Source: a virus. Taken from it: 40,604 bases of DNA. The notes below the pieces were generated by a model. The model saw nothing but the letters and a program-made list of their open reading frames with translations, did no database searches and had not been told where the DNA came from. Position 1 is the stretch's first letter. Every line of letters starts with the position of its first letter. The DNA lies in IMG/VR virus record IMGVR_UViG_3300031646_000004, positions 1-40,604 of that record. One strand, written 5' to 3'. Below are positions 25,470 to 35,900 of the stretch, in pieces. The position numbers were made by a program, and so were the translations under genes.

Positions 25470-28400
25470 ATGGCGGACTTTGCCCATTTGCGGCGTGTAT
25501 TTGTATCTCAACGACTGACCAGAGGTCGGCGTGACTTCAATACCGCCGCCTCAGATTTTCGGGCGCAACAGTATTTGCTGAGCAAATCGCGTGTCTTGGA
25601 CCCCGACTATGCCGTCAAGGTGTTGAATCCCGACAAAGAACGGGAGTCGGAGAAACGTGTTCCGGGTGGCTACACCAAGCCGCCCGAGATTCGCTTTGAC
25701 CCCAAGGCCACTCGGAAGCCCGGACAGATCCTCAAGTTGCATGTGACCGCTGAGGACATGCTGGATACAAGCGAGAAACCCAACTTCGGATGGGTTGATC
25801 CTCCCGCCCCCGTGGATTCGTTTGAAACAGTCCGCCGCCTTGCCAGGGAACCAAAGATCCAGATCAGGGAATATGACATCGATCCCCGTACCGGGGGAGC
25901 AGACAGAAGTGACTACCGGGACATTGAACTTAAGTCCCTCGGTGACAAGATCGGTGGTGGTGGCCGATCCCTGATTGGTCGTGCGGCCCGAAAGTTGGGA
26001 ATGGTCGTTGACGACCTTGGCAAGTTCCGCTGCCCTCCGGGCACCCCCAATGCAAACCAGTTCACTGACATAACCGGCTCTACTTGTTTCCCGTCTCTGG
26101 GGCGTGTGCGGGGAACAATCGATCACCTGCTGAATCGCATGGGCATCGATTACGGCGCCAACCCTTATGTGGGAATTCCCAATGATGTGGCTCAACGCAT
26201 CGGCCTCGGCTGGACTCAGGAAGAAGCCAGAGCGTTGACTCAGATGTCGATAGCCGAACAACTGAGACACGGCGTGGCGGACGCCCGACGACGCGGTGTC
26301 AGAACCGTCGAGCAGTTGAAACAGCACCAAGCAGGACTAGAAAAGAACGTCAAAAAGTTTGCCAAGAAACGAGGGATTGAACTTCCGGATGATCTGCATG
26401 CTGACCCTCGGGCATCGTATGAAGCCCTCAGGGGACTTATGCGGGAAACGATAGATAACGGAGAATGGACCAACGGTTCAGATCGGGATGGCGATCCCCT
26501 TCCCCCACCGAAGTTGACGATTACCAGTTTCGCGGGTCATACGAAGCGAGGGCTTAGACCTGAAGAAGACGGTTTCGACCCCGACACCATCACATTGGTC
26601 GACTTGTCCGACGATGAAATGGAAGACCTATTAACAGATGAACTGATTGATGCTGTACGCATATTGGAAGATCCCGGGTCGAACCCCTCGAGAGACCTGC
26701 TCAATTTGGGTGCGGTAACTCACACTTCGCGGGAGCGGAGGGAATATGAGAAGCGAGGGGAACTCTACGACGCCGTGGAGAAACTCAGAGAGAACTGGCT
26801 TGTAAACGCGAACGGAGCCATGTTCGCCCATCTCGAAATGCTGGATAGAGATCTGAGGACTGGGACGAACCGGGCTGGTGTTGTTGGTGAACTCATTTTA
26901 GGTACCGATCGTTACCTTGGGATGGGTACGGGTGGGATAACCCGCCATCCAGGCCAACCGGCACGAATCACAATCAACTCGGTTGACGCCACTTTCAAGC
27001 AGTACTACACCGTACCTCCCGGCAAGATTTCTCAAATCATTTCCACAGGCGACGGGTTGGAAGGCGAGAAGTGGGACAAACTTCATAAGTTTCTAAAAGA
27101 TCAGCAGCACATGTCACCGTTCAAATTCTTGGACAAGATGAGGACAGAACATTCTCAAGATTTGGCTGAAGGAATGCTCAGGTCGCGTTTTGCTGGAGCC
27201 ATGCAGGTCACATATCACGAATACACGCACGCTCAACAGCATGACATTTTCTTTGAACGTGTTGCATCCCAGTTGAGTGCAGATGGCAAATACACCATCC
27301 ATAAACCTATTGGATACACCGATCCCCACGCACGGCCACCAACGACGTGGCGTGACCCCAAAGGGAACCTGCGAAGAGGAGAGGGGAACTGGACGGGTGA
27401 TTCAAGAGAGATGTCTCTCTACCCGGAACAACATCATCTTGACGATCCAGAGTTCGAGGGAGCCGAGGAGGGTGTCGCGTTCTCCCACTGGACCAACAAG
27501 GACCTTGAAGACGCAGTTATCAGTGAAATGTTCGCACCTCCGGACAACGATTTCCCACCCGGAGACATGCCCCTCATGAAGGACTCGATGTTGGACCTTC
27601 TCGCAGGACAGCGCCTGAAGGGCCTCCGCGACAGACAGCAAAGGGGCGCTCAGGGTTGGATCGACCCGGCAGACACGGGCGGCCCCCTACTGAAGGAAAC
27701 CCGCGAGCGTCAGAGACAACGCGAACGGCTGATGTACATCGAAGCAACAGCCGAACTCAGCGCCCAAAAACAAATGGGCATCATCGGTGGACCAGTCGTT
27801 GACGGTCATCTCTCATACCTTGATGCACCCGCCCGGCAGGTGCGCGCTCAACACGTCACCGACGGACAAGTGCTGATCAACGAGGCTGATCTGCCGGAAT
27901 TTGTTAGACCCTCCGGTAAACCAAATCGCTTTCGAGTGGTTCAAGCAACCGCAGAAGGTCGTCCCATCAGACAGGTGGATCGAGCCGGTCCACGCATTGA
28001 CAGCATGCACGCGCGAGGCGTCGGTTCTCGTGGGGATGGTGTGCAGGTTCGTGCTCTCATCAACGAAGAATTTGGTATCGCAAATCGTGGGTTGTTCGAA
28101 GACGCTTCCATGGACACGATCAGCGCTGATCTTCTCGACGAGCGCTTCCAAGCCCTCCACGACGCATTCGAAAGGTTGGACCAGGACAGAGAACTTACCC
28201 ACAACGAGAAGATACGCATGTATCTGGCTGCTCGTGGCATGGAACAAATCCTCAACGAGAACGCACGACGTGCAAAAGCCACCGACTATTACAAGAACAA
28301 ACTTGCTAATGAAGGGAAACCTGTTGCGCCTGGAGATCCCTTAGACGGACGATGGATTGACGACTGGACGAGGTCACTTCGGAGCGACACGGATCAACTG

Positions 28401-31400
28401 TTCGACGATTTGGGCGGAACCAGAGTCTTCCAACCTCCGAGCATCAGAGAAACCGACGAAGCCCTCAGTGCCCACACGGCTACCCGGCGGGCAATCATGA
28501 TGGGTGGTCTAAGCCAACAGCAAGCAATCGCGATCGATGCCGACCTGCCAGCCAAACACCGTGACCTGACAGACCCAGAGAAACTGGCAAAACGAATCCA
28601 ACTAAACACTGCTGCCGCCCGGTACGCGGACGATCACAGCATCGAAATCTCAACATCTCCAGATGAACCCAGCCCCCATGTGGATAGGGAGATCATCGAC
28701 TTCGTCATTCCAGCAATGAAAGTTATCGACGAGAACCCGCTGCCCGAATCTGTCACGGTGAGAGTGCGGGACGAAAACGATCGCGACGTGAGGCAAGTCG
28801 GCGACATCATCAAGCGCGATTTCACGTTCGGTACCGCATCCAGCCACGCTGACAGTGACCGACACGATCGAACAGAACCGGTGGAAGGTGCTTCGTTCCG
28901 AATCGAAATGCAGGCAGGCGACAGAGGGATTCACAGGGAAAACGATGTGCTGCTCCCGCCGGGCGAGTTCGAAGTCACCTCCATCGACGACAACGGCGAC
29001 ATCGTCCTAACGCCTGCTACCCAACGGACGGGCGCAGAGGTCCTCAAAAACATTGAGAACGCCCTGGACGACATGCCGGCTCCCCTGGATCACGAGGAAG
29101 AGCATCAGCGAAAAATGGTCCGTAACGCAGTGGTCAGGGGTCAGGTACAGGCGACAGTCGAAGAGCCAGAGGAAATCCGCGTCCTGTACGACGCTCCCGA
29201 GCAAATGCCACTCCCCTCAGTTCACAGAGAGTTGAACGAACTCGCCAACAGGAACGAACGAGAACCACTCGTGGGCCGAGAGAAGGACCGTCTAAATGAG
29301 TTGAGCCGATTCGTCAGGATGCGTAGCACCGGTAGTTCCGACTTGCCCGATCCGGACGACGACGAGGCTCGCGTCCCTCGCGTCATTCACGTCCCCAGTA
29401 CGGGTGATCTATCTGCAACACCTTCGGATGATGATTGGATCATGGTCGGCCCGGATACTGGCCTGCGCTCCCAGCGTGAAGGGGGTTTCCGCTCTTCTCG
29501 TGCCGATGTTGACCTTGATGAAAACGGTGTCCACACGGACAGCAGCGGAATTCGAATGACTTACAACCGCGCCGCTGGCGAATGGCAACATTTGGGTATC
29601 CGCCGCAACCCGGCCAGAGACGCTCAGCAGCGGAGCCTGTTGCAACAAATGACAGGTGGTCGTGACGAGAATGGGCTACCCATCTGGGAAGACTTGCCGC
29701 TTGTTCCGAACGGGGATGGAACCATGTTCCAGTGGGATGGAGAGCGGTGGCGTCCCGACCTTTCCCAGGTGCCAGAGCACCTATTCGATCCAGAAATTGG
29801 TCTAGTGGTTGCCGAAGAAAACGGTGGCTTCAGGCGATACGACGTTGAAACGGGGACGTGGTCTGATTTCTCTGTTGCTACAAGGGATCAGCGCCATGTT
29901 CCCTCAGGAGTCAGGACCAATTGGAAATTGAACCATTCGGGTCTCAAGGTGCGTGATTCCCAACTGGGGAACGGTACTTCTGATGATCCCAGAGACATAC
30001 TCCCGCCCTTGCTTACTGACATCATGTATCACGGGACACGACATGATTTTGAAGAATTTGAGCACGGTCGCAACATCAGCGGCGCCGGCGCGAGCGGCGG
30101 GACAAAGAACCCCGATTCTGGTCTCGGTTTCCACTTTTCCCCATTCGAACAAACAGCCGCTGGGATGAGTGCTGGTGCTTTTGTTAAAACGGTTCATCTG
30201 GATTTGAGAAACCCGGCACCGATTGCGGATCTGAGATTCTTGCAGGGCGTTCGTGAAAGGGCCTCTATTTCCGCATTGGGACTTGACGAACTCTTTGAGG
30301 AGATGTTTGAGGCTCATCTGGAAGCGAACTTTCCCGGCGTCGCCCTGGAAGGCAACACCCCCTTTGAGCGTTTAATGTACGCCGACCGTGCCCTCGGAAT
30401 CGGCTCCTATGGTGAACAGGGTTTAGCCAGAGCGTTCATAGAGGAACTGCAGCGCGTCAAGAATCGCCATCACTTCCGAGATGATCCGAGGGCGGGAAGC
30501 AATGAATACGAAGGCAGGGTCTTCAACGATCACAAGATACCCAATCTCGAACTCATACTGACCCCTGAGCAAGTAGAGGGATTAAGTTCGATGCTGTTCC
30601 TATCGCAGAACAGGGAGAGTGTTCCGGGAGAGGGCACCAGCAATGATCTCCTGACGCGTGAATGGCTCCAGGGCCAGGGCTATGACGGCCTCATCATCAA
30701 AGAGGCGTGGATGGGTCCCCCGGGCGGCAAGGAAGCAAATGCCATAGGGCTACAAAACAGCGGCGATCCGCGTCAAGTCTCATATGTCGCATTCAATCCG
30801 GAGCAGATAACTACCGCCAATCCCCCCATGCGGACACCGGAGCAGCAGGCTTATCGGGAAAGGACCCTGTCTGACATTGAACAAGGACGAACGACGACGC
30901 ACGACGGAATCAACGACGCGTTCGTACCGTTCGACGTAGAGGTCAGCGTTGGGGGTGAGGTTCTCTTTACGGGCGGCGAGAGGGAGCCAGGATCCGGGAG
31001 GGGCGGCGGTGGCAAACTGTTCGAAGACATCTTCTGGAAAAACCATGGAGAAGCCGCCTGGGATCGGGACCGAGAGCAAAGAGATCCGATTGAATTCCGC
31101 GACGAATATGAACGTGTGGGCGGCTTGGCCTCCCGCCGTAACGATGAGTTGCGGACGAGTCTCGGAGAACAACAGGAACGCCTCACGGAAAACATGCGTT
31201 CTCGCAGGGGAACTCAGAACGAGGACGAACTAGCAGAACTGGCTAAAGACTTCGAGTACCTGGCCAGAACAGAACGACGCGACCGTCGGGAATTCAACAA
31301 CAACAATCGGGCGGCACTCAAGTCATCGCGTGGCAGTGCCGACCGTGGCACCAGGGCTCGCATGCAGGACAAAGACAACGAGCGGCAAGCGGTCAGGACA

Positions 31401-32954
31401 GAGAACGGCGTGGGTGGTGCGACGGGTGACATTTTCAACCCTGACGACACCTGGGTTGAAGAGGCCATTCGCAAATTACGGGAGGACCACGGCACGCCAG
31501 AGGGAGACCACACTCCCAGACTGGGGGGAGGACACTATGACTGGACTATTGGCACTCGCGATGAGAAGGTCGGGCGCGCTCTAGACGAGGCGCGTCATGC
31601 GATTGAAACCTTTCGCGGAACGGAATGGGCGATCGATTATGGCGATCAACGGAGTGAGAACTTCGTCAATGTTCCCCTGCCGCCAGCGGTTCGCAAACTC
31701 ATGGCAACAAGTACCGACGAAGAGGTCTTGGACCGTCTCAGACAGGCCGTGCGGCAGTATGTGAGCGATTTTGATCCCAAGATTCGTATCGCCGCCAAAC
31801 GTGGCAGGGCTGAAGAGTTACTCGCAGATCCAGACAGGCGGGCAAAGTCAACACACGAAGTCACTTCTCAGCACTCAGGGGCATATGAACGCAGGCAACT
31901 GGAACTGACGTGGGGTGTCCCCATGGACGCTCCAGCAGAGGTTCGACCAATCAGCGGTTATGTGGATCACAAGGAATCTCGCAGACTAAAACTCGCATGG
32001 TTGGAAGCCCGCGATAAGGATCGGGGATCAGGCCGAGCCAATTTCGGGAACGCAGTCGATCCAGATTTTCTCCCCGACTACTGGGCAGACAACGGCATCT
32101 CCCCGGGCGGGCCAGCGACATGGGTGTATGGCGAAACCAGCACCGGGTCAATAGAGTTTGTATTGAAGGCAGATCGCGCCAATGATTCTGGAGTCATATT
32201 CGGCGACTCTGCGATCCAGGGGGCTAAACGACCAACCACATTGACCTCAACCAACGCCGACGATTTACTTGCGGCACTGTTGTTCCCGGAAACGTCAAGA
32301 TCGTCGGGGGAAAACCGGATGCATGTGATGTCTCTTCTAAATGGGAGCCTCACGGGCGACTGGAGCGGCGTGCTTGATCCCGACGTTCACCGGAGGGCGA
32401 CTCGGAACGATGTGAGTCCTTCACAGGCAGCCAGCGTGTCACATCGGTATGCCGAAGCGCTTGTGCCGGGAGGTTTCGATTTCGAAGACGTTGAACATGT
32501 CAGCATGCCGACCGGAACATTCAACGTTCCTGAGGACTTGGCCCCCGGAGACATGGGTCGCAATCATCAGGACCTCGTGGATGCCTTAGCACCATTCAAT
32601 CTCTCGGATGCAGAGTTGGACCAACTGTTCTCCAAGTACGGATCTTCGAAGGCTCACCACTACGCACTCTATATGAGAAACTATTTAGGGATGTTGGAGA
32701 AGAAGCGTGAACTAAGGAAACTGGGTCTTGAAACGGTTTTTCCAAACCATGACTCCATCGATTACTTCAATCCGGAGACATGGTTGTCTCTTCCACCAAC
32801 CGCATGGGGCGGAAATAAGCCCAGTCCCAATAGTAACGTTTACGAACTGTTGCAGCATCTGATCCGAGCGGACATTATTAGAAAAAGAAAATCTCTAGTA
32901 GACGACGTTCGTCGACCTATTCCAGTTTATGATCCAACAGTTTCGGTAGTCTGA
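25470..32954 (+). CDS. Giant polyvalent protein with metallopeptidase- and ART-like domains (2494 residues)
   Basis: A multidomain protein. A CPxGx6FTDx3STC motif spans residues 188-206. A likely metallopeptidase has H583-E-Y-T-H587 and a possible third ligand in ISEMFA near 686. An ADP-ribosyltransferase-like domain covers about 1513-1790: IMYHGTR at 1517, SGLGFHF, YDGLIIKEAW at 1738 and YVAFNPEQI at 1772. A C-terminal region with RPISGYVD and FVLKADRANDSGVIFGDS recalls DUF3626-like folds, with low confidence. Short [GAS][FL]xSxR motifs are at 1331, 1339, 1885 and 1949. It lacks the VQEGT module. The start has AAGGTAGG upstream. It fits the polyvalent class of phage proteins thought to be delivered with DNA; no signal peptide or membrane segment is seen. 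Delivery is inferred. Confidence 0.88.
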   Translation: MADFAHLRRVFVSQRLTRGRRDFNTAASDFRAQQYLLSKSRVLDPDYAVKVLNPDKERESEKRVPGGYTKPPEIRFDPKATRKPGQILKLHVTAEDMLDTSEKPNFGWVDPPAPVDSFETVRRLAREPKIQIREYDIDPRTGGADRSDYRDIELKSLGDKIGGGGRSLIGRAARKLGMVVDDLGKFRCPPGTPNANQFTDITGSTCFPSLGRVRGTIDHLLNRMGIDYGANPYVGIPNDVAQRIGLGWTQEEARALTQMSIAEQLRHGVADARRRGVRTVEQLKQHQAGLEKNVKKFAKKRGIELPDDLHADPRASYEALRGLMRETIDNGEWTNGSDRDGDPLPPPKLTITSFAGHTKRGLRPEEDGFDPDTITLVDLSDDEMEDLLTDELIDAVRILEDPGSNPSRDLLNLGAVTHTSRERREYEKRGELYDAVEKLRENWLVNANGAMFAHLEMLDRDLRTGTNRAGVVGELILGTDRYLGMGTGGITRHPGQPARITINSVDATFKQYYTVPPGKISQIISTGDGLEGEKWDKLHKFLKDQQHMSPFKFLDKMRTEHSQDLAEGMLRSRFAGAMQVTYHEYTHAQQHDIFFERVASQLSADGKYTIHKPIGYTDPHARPPTTWRDPKGNLRRGEGNWTGDSREMSLYPEQHHLDDPEFEGAEEGVAFSHWTNKDLEDAVISEMFAPPDNDFPPGDMPLMKDSMLDLLAGQRLKGLRDRQQRGAQGWIDPADTGGPLLKETRERQRQRERLMYIEATAELSAQKQMGIIGGPVVDGHLSYLDAPARQVRAQHVTDGQVLINEADLPEFVRPSGKPNRFRVVQATAEGRPIRQVDRAGPRIDSMHARGVGSRGDGVQVRALINEEFGIANRGLFEDASMDTISADLLDERFQALHDAFERLDQDRELTHNEKIRMYLAARGMEQILNENARRAKATDYYKNKLANEGKPVAPGDPLDGRWIDDWTRSLRSDTDQLFDDLGGTRVFQPPSIRETDEALSAHTATRRAIMMGGLSQQQAIAIDADLPAKHRDLTDPEKLAKRIQLNTAAARYADDHSIEISTSPDEPSPHVDREIIDFVIPAMKVIDENPLPESVTVRVRDENDRDVRQVGDIIKRDFTFGTASSHADSDRHDRTEPVEGASFRIEMQAGDRGIHRENDVLLPPGEFEVTSIDDNGDIVLTPATQRTGAEVLKNIENALDDMPAPLDHEEEHQRKMVRNAVVRGQVQATVEEPEEIRVLYDAPEQMPLPSVHRELNELANRNEREPLVGREKDRLNELSRFVRMRSTGSSDLPDPDDDEARVPRVIHVPSTGDLSATPSDDDWIMVGPDTGLRSQREGGFRSSRADVDLDENGVHTDSSGIRMTYNRAAGEWQHLGIRRNPARDAQQRSLLQQMTGGRDENGLPIWEDLPLVPNGDGTMFQWDGERWRPDLSQVPEHLFDPEIGLVVAEENGGFRRYDVETGTWSDFSVATRDQRHVPSGVRTNWKLNHSGLKVRDSQLGNGTSDDPRDILPPLLTDIMYHGTRHDFEEFEHGRNISGAGASGGTKNPDSGLGFHFSPFEQTAAGMSAGAFVKTVHLDLRNPAPIADLRFLQGVRERASISALGLDELFEEMFEAHLEANFPGVALEGNTPFERLMYADRALGIGSYGEQGLARAFIEELQRVKNRHHFRDDPRAGSNEYEGRVFNDHKIPNLELILTPEQVEGLSSMLFLSQNRESVPGEGTSNDLLTREWLQGQGYDGLIIKEAWMGPPGGKEANAIGLQNSGDPRQVSYVAFNPEQITTANPPMRTPEQQAYRERTLSDIEQGRTTTHDGINDAFVPFDVEVSVGGEVLFTGGEREPGSGRGGGGKLFEDIFWKNHGEAAWDRDREQRDPIEFRDEYERVGGLASRRNDELRTSLGEQQERLTENMRSRRGTQNEDELAELAKDFEYLARTERRDRREFNNNNRAALKSSRGSADRGTRARMQDKDNERQAVRTENGVGGATGDIFNPDDTWVEEAIRKLREDHGTPEGDHTPRLGGGHYDWTIGTRDEKVGRALDEARHAIETFRGTEWAIDYGDQRSENFVNVPLPPAVRKLMATSTDEEVLDRLRQAVRQYVSDFDPKIRIAAKRGRAEELLADPDRRAKSTHEVTSQHSGAYERRQLELTWGVPMDAPAEVRPISGYVDHKESRRLKLAWLEARDKDRGSGRANFGNAVDPDFLPDYWADNGISPGGPATWVYGETSTGSIEFVLKADRANDSGVIFGDSAIQGAKRPTTLTSTNADDLLAALLFPETSRSSGENRMHVMSLLNGSLTGDWSGVLDPDVHRRATRNDVSPSQAASVSHRYAEALVPGGFDFEDVEHVSMPTGTFNVPEDLAPGDMGRNHQDLVDALAPFNLSDAELDQLFSKYGSSKAHHYALYMRNYLGMLEKKRELRKLGLETVFPNHDSIDYFNPETWLSLPPTAWGGNKPSPNSNVYELLQHLIRADIIRKRKSLVDDVRRPIPVYDPTVSVV
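26025..26090 (+). other. CPxGx6FTDx3STC motif, copy 1
   Basis: FRCPPGTPNANQFTD and then ITGSTC, with Cys at residues 188 and 206. The same motif with the same 18-residue spacing is in the 663-residue protein at 37560-37622. Two Cys only, so a metal site would need partners elsewhere; a disulfide or a peptide-binding epitope is as likely. Confidence 0.8.
27150..27560 (+). other. HExxH metallopeptidase-like region
   Basis: The motif HEYTHAQQHD starts at 27216, within a helix after MQVTY. The preceding segment is SRFAGAMQVTYHE. Downstream, DLEDAVISEMFA could supply a glutamate ligand, as in gluzincins. The family cannot be named. Metallopeptidase domains are a standard component of polyvalent proteins. 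Confidence 0.6.
30009..30840 (+). other. ADP-ribosyltransferase-like domain
   Basis: The N-terminal strand IMYHGTRHDFEEF corresponds to the Y-H-G-T motif of H-type (PARP/diphtheria-like) ADP-ribosyltransferases. It is followed by a Gly-rich stretch and SGLGFHFS, the place of the second NAD-binding strand. GQGYDGLIIKEAW and SYVAFNPEQITT are the closing strands seen in ART-type domains of phage polyvalent proteins. Whether the enzyme is active is unknown. If delivered, it could modify a host protein. Confidence 0.7.
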
Positions 32955-35900
32955 TGCGTGCAATTCTTCTAGCCACTTATTATGATGACAGGGTTTACTT
33001 CCTCATCGACAAGGAAGAAGATCACGACGGTGCCGTCGTCCGACCAGGTCAAGAACCTTTCTTCATGGATCTTTTCCCTTACATGATGAAAGTTTCTGGA
33101 GACAAGGGTTGGAAAGAAATCACCAACACCAAGTTTCACGACTTCTTATGGCATGGACGAGACGGAGCGCTCGCAAAGCGTTGGCATAGGGTGTTCCGGG
33201 AGCACAGCATCGAGCCACGCAAAGAACTCTTGTTGAGTGTTCCTGTTGTTACGAATTTTCCCGAACATCAGAAGCGCAAGAAGGCCAGCGAAAAGCGCGG
33301 TAATCGGGCTTCAGAATTCAAGAGTCTCCTAGCGGCAGGTCTTCACGAGAAGGCGCTCGGCAGGGGGATCGGCAGGGCTGGTCGGCGTCTTGCCCGTGGG
33401 GGCAGTTTCGATGCCACTGCCAGAGACGCCGACATGGACATGATTGTTCAGGAAGGGACTCCGTGGGAACGGCCAGCACTTCCCGGTGTGCCCGATTCGC
33501 CTCGACGAATGGCGCGCCGCTCCAGACAGCAGGGTCTTCAGAGCCGCAGGGGCGATAGCGATAGTGGCGTTGAGCGCGGATGGACGCGTGACGGAAAAGG
33601 TTGGAGAGAATTCCACAAGAACCCAGACCGCTATGTCGACATCGATCCCAAGGAATCACGACAAATAATGGATCGCAAACACAGGGCGGTTGAGAAGGCG
33701 TACAGCGGCGGTGAACCAATCCGAACCCGCGAAGAGATGTTGACGGCCCTCAAAAAAGCCCATCCCGGATTCGCGGACGGAGAAGGATCAGAATTTGATG
33801 GAGGAGTTTCTAATCCGTCTGAAATGGGTCCCGTGGAAAGAGAAGTTGGCTACGCGCTCCTGGAACACCTGCGCCTCAATCCGAACCTTCAGGATGCAAA
33901 CCTGCAAGTCCACAGTTTCAGAACCCGAGACGAACGTGACCTTCCGCAGGTCAGTTTTCAAGCAGACGGATGGGCAATGTATGAAGGCGGGACGCTATTC
34001 GACTTTGATCAGAATGGCGAACTGATACTCAAGGAAGACGAGAAGCCGACAATCAGCATCGCTTACAAGTCAGACACTCCTCTGGCTGAAAACGATCACA
34101 GACGAAATCATCCGGACAGAAACTCCCCCATGGCTGCTCAGATGCAAGACGGACAGCGTTACTGGGACCAACATTTGGACGCCAATTTCAGCCCGCGAGC
34201 AGACCCGAAACGAGTCGGCGATGCTTCCATGGACATGATGGCCAGGCGTATCTACATGAGTTTCATGGCTGAACTAGATGAGCCGCACATGATGAACAGC
34301 GACTACGGATGGGAACTTGATCCAACAGACAACTGGAACACCCCACATACCACCAGGGGACACACGGACCCCCGACTGGGAGTACATGTAGGTACACCCA
34401 GGCCAACTCGACGCAAAAAAAAGGTCAGGAAACAACACGAAGAAGCAACGCGACACGCTGCATCCAATGTTGCACACCACGAGTTCTCCCATGCAGATCA
34501 TTACATGGCAATGCGCGCCGATCTCGTTAAGGCCATCAAAAAGCATGTTGGTGAGGGTGGAACCACCATGGAAGGTCTGGAAGATTTCATCAGGACACAA
34601 CTGACTTCCCATATGACGGACAGACAAAAACGACGCGCCCTGGAAACCGTCGTATCGGAACGTCTGGCCAAAACGCTCCCAAAGTATGTAACCCACCTCA
34701 ACTCCGAAAAAACAATAGCCATGATAGGTCTGGCCGCCCCCCAAACCCTGTTGGGCGGCAGCGGGTCAGACAGCGAAGTGGCAGAGTTGCGAGCCGCCAG
34801 CCGTAAGTCCTTGGAAGGTCTTGCCGAACATCTGAAACAACCGATCATGGGGGCAGACGGCGAACCGGTCCTCATTACAGACGACATCGCCACGTTCCTC
34901 AACAGCCACCCAATGTTTACCGGTTCGGTCGTAGAGAACCTTCTTGATCTTGATCCAACGGAACTCCACGGGACTAGCGACCGTGATGCGGCATTGGGTG
35001 AGGAAGCCAAAGTGGGTGACCTGCTGACGCGTCAGCACTTACTCAACGTATTTGGTTCCGAACACGCTCACCGAAACGCTCACGGCAACGCATTCGCTGG
35101 AGACGACATCAGTGGCGGACCACAAAGAACCCCACTGTGGGCAGTCGATCTGGACCCAACCCGTTCGACCGGAAAATACGGCGGCAGTTACACCCAGCCC
35201 CTATCCGGACGATCTCTAATCACCGTTTCGCAACATCAATTCGCCGTGGTGGGTGGCGTGCCAACCAGCGCCCCCGTGAACGACTTCATTTACACGCCGG
35301 ACGCATTTGAGATAATGCTCGAACACGGAACACCTGAGATACAAATGCACGGCCTGGTGGCCCATCCGGATGGAACCCATACGGAGATGCTGATGCAAGA
35401 GGGGGCAATTATTCCCGCACTCGACCCTGACAGCACCCGTATCCTCATCGATGCTTTGACACGCAGCGTGGGCCAAATCGATCGCTCTTGGTACAAGGAA
35501 ACCCTGATCAGAGGGGACATTCCGGGAAAAACCTTGGCAGACATGCCATCCGACAAGAAACCCAAACTCGGCAAAGGGCGTGACGTACTACCTTTCCTCG
35601 ATGAGGATTTACCAGCAGACGAGGTGAGTGGGGCACTAGATGAACTCGTAGAGCACTGGATGGACAAACTCACACAAGATGCACGACACGCAACCGGTGA
35701 TCAAAGAGATATTGGACTGAAAAACATATCTTCGTATCTGGAACACGTCGGCAGGTCGGCATTCCATTTCGACGATCTCGGCGAAGCAGAAATTGATGGG
35801 ATAATGGATCTGATAGAAGACATCGGTTTCGAATACGAACTGGCCAACGGACGCATAATCAAGTGGGCTCCCTACATGGGATGGATCGACCAGCGCCCTT

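Noticed and set aside
25551-26330. 259-residue minus-strand frame opposite the start of the 2494-residue protein
   Set aside because: Antisense to the CPxG region, whose motif is shared with another protein on the plus strand; no ribosome site or motif.
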